From the NCBI GenBank assembly GCA_903921135.1, contig CAIXOY010000487.1, forward strand, positions 1 to 10,285: 10,285 nucleotides of DNA. Direction: 5' to 3'. Shown here piece by piece: positions 7,809 through 10,285 of the stretch. This DNA comes from an uncultured Gammaproteobacteria bacterium (GTDB lineage: Bacteria; Pseudomonadota; Gammaproteobacteria; Pseudomonadales; UBA5518). Positions within the stretch are counted from its first letter, which is position 1. Every line of letters begins with the position of its first letter. The position numbers and the translations under genes are program-made. The notes beneath the pieces were generated by a model, which was not told where the DNA came from, did no database searches, and was given only the letters and a program-made list of their open reading frames with translations.

Positions 7809-8299
7809 CCCGACGCGAGGATCTCCAACGCGAGGCGGTAGAGCTCGCGCCGGGCCGGCACGCTGCGCGAGGTGGGCGCGCCGGGCGAGGCATCGTGCAG
7901 CAGCGCGCTGCTGCGTTGACGCTGCTCCGCCGTGGCAGTCGTTCCATCCAGCGCGGTGAGGCCGGACTCCAGCAATCTCTCCCGCAGTTTCTCCGCCGCG
8001 TGGTGGCGCGCTGCCTCCTCGCGGGCTTTGGTCGCGAGTTCTTGCGGCGGGCGGGAGAGCGCGTCGATGTCCTCTTCGAGGAGCAGTTGGGCGATAAGCC
8101 GGATCTGGCGGTTGCGGCTGCCGCTGCGTGGCATACGGCGCGCGGCCTCGAGCGCGTCGCGGCAGCGCTCGCTCAGGGCCAGTTTCCGGAAGCGCGGCTC
8201 CGGCAGTGCGGCCAGCGATTCGGCCAGTGACTGCAGTTCGCGGTGCTCGCGCTTGCGGCTGGATTTGCTCGGCCCGCGGTCGTCCAGATCCTCACTCAT
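7805..8299 (-). CDS. darP: Ribosome biogenesis factor YjgA/DarP (DUF615)
   Basis: DarP (formerly YjgA, DUF615) associates with late 50S precursors in E. coli and assists maturation of the peptidyl-transferase region. The 164-residue, mostly helical, charge-rich product is a little shorter than the roughly 180-residue E. coli protein. Family features include the 'SKSSRKREHRELQSLAESLA' opening (residues 11-30), the 'LPEPRFRKLALSERCRDALEAARRM' stretch in outline, then 'RNRQIRLIAQLLLEED' and a C-terminal 'ARRELYRLALEILA'. It overlaps the end of ptsO by 8 bases, so it is probably translated from the same message. The ribosome binding site is weak (GAAG just upstream). Its stop is 6 bases from that of the convergent amidase. 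Sitting directly behind ptsO is unusual: relatives usually have it flanked by tldD and pmbA. The family call is confident from the N-terminal and central motifs. Confidence 0.87.
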   Translation of the reverse strand: MSEDLDDRGPSKSSRKREHRELQSLAESLAALPEPRFRKLALSERCRDALEAARRMPRSGSRNRQIRLIAQLLLEEDIDALSRPPQELATKAREEAARHHAAEKLRERLLESGLTALDGTTATAEQRQRSSALLHDASPGAPTSRSVPARRELYRLALEILASG

Positions 8300-8561
8300 C
8301 TTCGCCGAACCGGTCAGCGAAGAGTTGTGTCACGGCCTCGAGCGCCTCGGCCTCATCAGGGCCGTCGGCCGAGAGTGTCACGGTGTGCCCGCGCGTGGCC
8401 GCGAGCATCATCACGGCCATGATGCTCTTGGCATCGGCCTTGCGCCCCTCACGGCTCAGACTGAACGCGCTGGCGAAACGCGTGGCTGTGCCCACCAGTT
8501 TCGCCGCCGCGCGCGCATGCAGCCCCAGTCGGTTGATGACGTCTACCTCTCGGCTGACCAT
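8292..8561 (-). CDS. ptsO: Phosphocarrier protein NPr (HPr-like, PTS-Ntr)
   Basis: NPr is the HPr-like phosphocarrier of the nitrogen-related phosphotransferase system. It passes phosphate from EI-Ntr (PtsP) to EIIA-Ntr (PtsN), a regulatory rather than sugar-transporting chain. The 89-residue product has 'NRLGLHARAAAKLV', with the phospho-accepting histidine at position 15 as in the family, and 'ADAKSIMAVMMLAA', with Ser46 at the regulatory-site position of HPr. The C-terminal helix starts around 'DEAEALEAVTQLF'. The ATG lies 3 bases after the rapZ stop. A GGAG ribosome binding site overlaps the last rapZ codon and stop, suggesting translational coupling. The rpoN-hpf-rapZ context favours NPr over sugar HPr. 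Its expected partner, ptsN, is not in this window. No hprK-like kinase is seen, so Ser46 phosphorylation cannot be assumed. Confidence 0.95.
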   Translation of the reverse strand: MVSREVDVINRLGLHARAAAKLVGTATRFASAFSLSREGRKADAKSIMAVMMLAATRGHTVTLSADGPDEAEALEAVTQLFADRFGEDE

Positions 8562-8564
8562 GGT

Positions 8565-9443
8565 TTACTCCGGTCCCAGTTCCCGATGGCGCAGTCGCGC
8601 GCCGGGAAATTGCGGTGCGAATCGTTCGAGGAGGCGTTCGGCGGCATAGACCGAGCGATGGCGCCCGCCCGTGCAGCCTATCGCCACCGTGGTGTAGCTG
8701 CGGTTGCTCGCGGCGTAGCGCGGCAGCCAGCGCGCGAGGAAGCTCCCGATGTCGGCGAGCATCTCGTCCATCTCTGCGCTTGCGGCAAGGAACTCCGCCA
8801 CAGGCGCGTCGCGGCCTGTCAGGTGCCGCAGTTCGGGAAACCAGTGGGGGTTCGGCAGGCTGCGGAGATCGAAGACCAGATCCGCGTCGAGCGGTATGCC
8901 GCTCTTGAAGCCGAAGGATTCGAAGAGCACGGCCATGCCGCTCGCAGGCTGCGCGAGCACGGTCTTGGTGATGAGGTCGCGCAGGTCGTGCAGGGACATG
9001 CCGCGCGTGTCGATGGTGCGGGCGGCACGCTCCGCGATCGGCGCCAGCAGCGCGCGCTCCGCGGCGAGTGCCTCTGCCAGCGGCATGCCCGCATTGCTGA
9101 GCGGGTGACGGCGGCGCGTTTCGCTGAAGCGCTTGATCAGCGTGGCGTCGTCGGCGTCGAGGTAGATCACGTCCACCGCGAAGGCCGGCGACAGCGAGGC
9201 GATGATCTCCGGGAAGCGCGCCAGCGAGCCCGGGATGTTGCGCGCGTCGATGCTGACGGCGGTGCGTGTGAGGGAGGCCTCGCCCGCGCACTGCTCCAGC
9301 AATTGCGGCAGCAGCAGAGCGGGGATGTTGTCGATGCAATAGAAGCCTGCGTCCTCCAGCACATGGAGGGCGGTACTCTTTCCCGAGCCCGACCGCCCGC
9401 TGACGATTACCAGCTTGGCGGCGGGCGAGGTGTTGCGATCCAT
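8565..9443 (-). CDS. rapZ: RNase adapter protein RapZ (YvcJ family nucleotide-binding protein)
   Basis: RapZ in enterobacteria binds glucosamine-6-phosphate and directs RNase E to the small RNA GlmZ, controlling amino-sugar synthesis. Elsewhere the family is a P-loop NTP-binding protein of less certain role. The 292-residue product begins with a Walker A motif, 'GRSGSGKST' (residues 16-24), then 'LEDAGFYCIDNIP', 'VIYLDADDATLIKRF' and 'ETRRRHPLS'. The C-terminal domain carries 'FDLRSLPNP', 'YTTVAIGCTGGRHRSVYAAE' and 'LRHREL', the conserved ligand-binding part. The protein ends 'HRELGPE', without the lysine/arginine-rich tail of E. coli RapZ used in RNA binding. The start has GGGAG about 5 bases upstream. 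It follows hpf by 45 bases and precedes ptsO by 3. The ptsN gene normally found upstream of rapZ is absent. Confidence 0.96.
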   Translation of the reverse strand: MDRNTSPAAKLVIVSGRSGSGKSTALHVLEDAGFYCIDNIPALLLPQLLEQCAGEASLTRTAVSIDARNIPGSLARFPEIIASLSPAFAVDVIYLDADDATLIKRFSETRRRHPLSNAGMPLAEALAAERALLAPIAERAARTIDTRGMSLHDLRDLITKTVLAQPASGMAVLFESFGFKSGIPLDADLVFDLRSLPNPHWFPELRHLTGRDAPVAEFLAASAEMDEMLADIGSFLARWLPRYAASNRSYTTVAIGCTGGRHRSVYAAERLLERFAPQFPGARLRHRELGPE

Positions 9444-9461
9444 TCCTGCTCCCGGCGCCCG

Positions 9462-9474
9462 GCGCTGGCAGCGC
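9462..9474. repeat. Small inverted repeat in the hpf-rapZ gap
   Basis: GCGCT-GGC-AGCGC can fold into a 5-bp stem with a 3-base loop on either strand. It lies in the 45-base gap between hpf and rapZ. On the minus-strand transcript it lies between the hpf stop and the rapZ ribosome binding site. No T-run follows, so it is not a clear terminator. It may influence processing or stability of the polycistronic message, or be chance in GC-rich DNA. Confidence 0.3.
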
Positions 9475-9488
9475 GATCTTCGTTCGCG

Positions 9489-9779
9489 CTAGTGGTGGCT
9501 GTTTTTCTTGCCTTTGTGTTTGTCGAGTTGCCGGTCCAGTTTGTCCGACAGCGCGTCGATGGCGGCGTACATGTCCTCGTCTTCCGCCTCGGCAAAGAGT
9601 TCCGCGCCGGCCATCCGCAGGGTCGCCTCGACCTTCTGGCGCAGTTTCTCGACGTTCAGTACCACGTCGATGTGCGTGATCTTCCCGGCATGGCGCTCGA
9701 GCCGTCCGAGCTTGCTGTCCACGTAATTGCGCAGGGCATCGGTGAGTTCGATGTGATGGCCGCTGATGTTGATCTGCAT
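9489..9779 (-). CDS. hpf: Ribosome hibernation promoting factor HPF, short form
   Basis: HPF binds the 30S decoding region in stationary phase. The short form acts with RMF to build inactive 100S ribosome dimers in gammaproteobacteria. The 96-residue product is nearly the same length as E. coli HPF (95) and follows it throughout: 'MQINISGHHIELTDALRNYV', a central 'VVLNVEKLRQKVEATL' strand pair, the 'AEAEDEDMYAAIDALSDKLDRQL' helix in outline, and a basic 'KHKGKK' end. It lacks the extra C-terminal dimerisation domain of long HPF. A strong AGGAGG ribosome binding site precedes it. It starts 58 bases after the rpoN stop and probably shares that operon. I see no convincing promoter in the short gap, but an embedded stationary-phase promoter cannot be excluded. 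Confidence 0.97.
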   Translation of the reverse strand: MQINISGHHIELTDALRNYVDSKLGRLERHAGKITHIDVVLNVEKLRQKVEATLRMAGAELFAEAEDEDMYAAIDALSDKLDRQLDKHKGKKNSHH

Positions 9780-9784
9780 GATTC

Positions 9785-9790
9785 CCTCCT
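9785..9790 (-). promoter_or_regulatory. Strong ribosome binding site of hpf
   Basis: Read on the minus strand this is a perfect AGGAGG, 5 bases before the hpf ATG. It is the best Shine-Dalgarno match seen in the window, consistent with high translation of a ribosome-abundant hibernation factor. The rest of the 58-base rpoN-hpf gap holds no clear -10/-35 pair or terminator. Confidence 0.7.
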
Positions 9791-9837
9791 GTCAGTCCGC
9801 GGTTGTTGCCTGCTCGCAGCCCGTGCCTGCGGCCCGG

Positions 9838-10285
9838 TCACAGTTGCTTGCGTTCGTTCGATGGCGCGATCCCGAGGGACTCGCGGTACTTCGCGATGGT
9901 GCGCCGCGCCACGTTGATGCCCTGATCCTCGAGGATCGAGGCGATCTTGCTGTCGCTCAACGGCTTGCGCACGTTTTCTGCCGCCACCAGTTTCTTGATG
10001 ATGGCCCTTATCGCCACGGATGAACACTCTCCGCCTGCGGCTGTGCTCACGTGGCTCGAGAAGAAGTACTTCAGTTCGAAAATCCCGCCCGGTGTGTGCA
10101 TGTACTTCTGCGTCGTCACCCGCGAGATGGTCGACTCGTGCATGCTCACGGCGGTGGCGACGTCATGGAGGATCATCGGCCGCATCGCCTCTTCACCGTG
10201 CTCCAGGAAGCCCTGCTGGCGCTCGACGATGCAGCGCGCAACCTTGAGCAGCGTGTCGTTGCGGCTCTGCAGGCTCTTGATGAAC
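9838..10285 (-). CDS. rpoN: RNA polymerase sigma-54 factor RpoN, C-terminal fragment
   Basis: Sigma-54 directs RNA polymerase to -24/-12 promoters that need an ATP-driven enhancer-binding activator. It controls nitrogen, motility and many other genes. Only the last 149 codons are present; the gene continues past the right edge. The frame stays open to the edge, with residues 'FIKSLQSRNDTLLKVARCIV' and 'QQGFLEHGEEAMRPMIL' preceding the rest, so the ATG near 10185 is internal. Visible parts are the core-binding-end helices, a helix-turn-helix ('LHDVATAVSMHESTISRVT'), the 'KYMHTPGGIFELKYFFSS' stretch, and the diagnostic RpoN box 'ARRTIAKYRE' (bases 9880-9909) that reads the -24 element. It ends 'PSNERKQL', as the family does. 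It is followed by hpf, rapZ and ptsO, the usual sigma-54 cluster without ptsN. Confidence 0.97.
   Translation of the reverse strand, partial: FIKSLQSRNDTLLKVARCIVERQQGFLEHGEEAMRPMILHDVATAVSMHESTISRVTTQKYMHTPGGIFELKYFFSSHVSTAAGGECSSVAIRAIIKKLVAAENVRKPLSDSKIASILEDQGINVARRTIAKYRESLGIAPSNERKQL

Noticed and set aside
8292..8561. ptsO as a sugar-PTS HPr controlled by an HPr kinase
   Set aside because: Ser46 is present, but the rpoN-hpf-rapZ setting matches NPr and there is no hprK-like gene in the window.
9780..9837. A promoter or terminator between rpoN and hpf
   Set aside because: Only a weak 5-bp stem can be drawn (CGCAG/CTGCG on the minus strand), with no U-run and no convincing -35/-10 or -24/-12 pair.
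7932..9917. A 661-codon open frame on the plus strand opposite yjgA, ptsO, rapZ and hpf
   Set aside because: It is in register with ptsO, rapZ and hpf and open for the same codon-bias reason. It resembles no known protein and opposes four well-supported genes.

Overview
The window is a high-GC chromosomal core locus that looks like an ordinary gammaproteobacterium. It has close matches to MreC/MreD, Maf, RNase G, YhdP, a Nit-type amidase, YjgA/DarP, NPr, RapZ, short HPF and sigma-54, in an order resembling that in Pseudomonas-type genomes. I cannot name the genus. There is no sign of a mobile element, phage, CRISPR array, tRNA or rRNA gene. Almost every base is coding; the largest gene-free gap is 58 bases.

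Left arm, plus strand (1-7798): the 3' end of mreC, then mreD, maf (yhdE type), rng (RNase G), yhdP and a nitrilase-superfamily amidase. Neighbours overlap by 4 to 14 bases, except for 12 bases between rng and yhdP, so this reads as one operon with likely translational coupling. It combines cell-shape proteins, a nucleotide pyrophosphatase, an rRNA/mRNA endonuclease, a large envelope protein implicated in phospholipid movement, and a metabolite-repair amidase.

Right arm, minus strand (10285-7805): the 3' end of rpoN, then hpf, rapZ, ptsO (NPr) and yjgA/darP, with short or overlapping junctions. This is the sigma-54/PTS-Ntr cluster: transcription factor, ribosome hibernation factor, RNase adapter, phosphocarrier and a 50S assembly factor. 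The two arms converge with only 6 bases between the stop codons of the amidase and yjgA.

No undescribed system is evident. The points worth checking are mostly about what is missing. ptsN (EIIA-Ntr) is not between hpf and rapZ, and tldD and pmbA/tldE are not around yjgA, where related genomes carry them. RapZ lacks the lysine-rich tail of the enterobacterial protein. TTA, CTA and TCA codons are completely absent over long stretches, which also explains two very long but spurious antisense reading frames.
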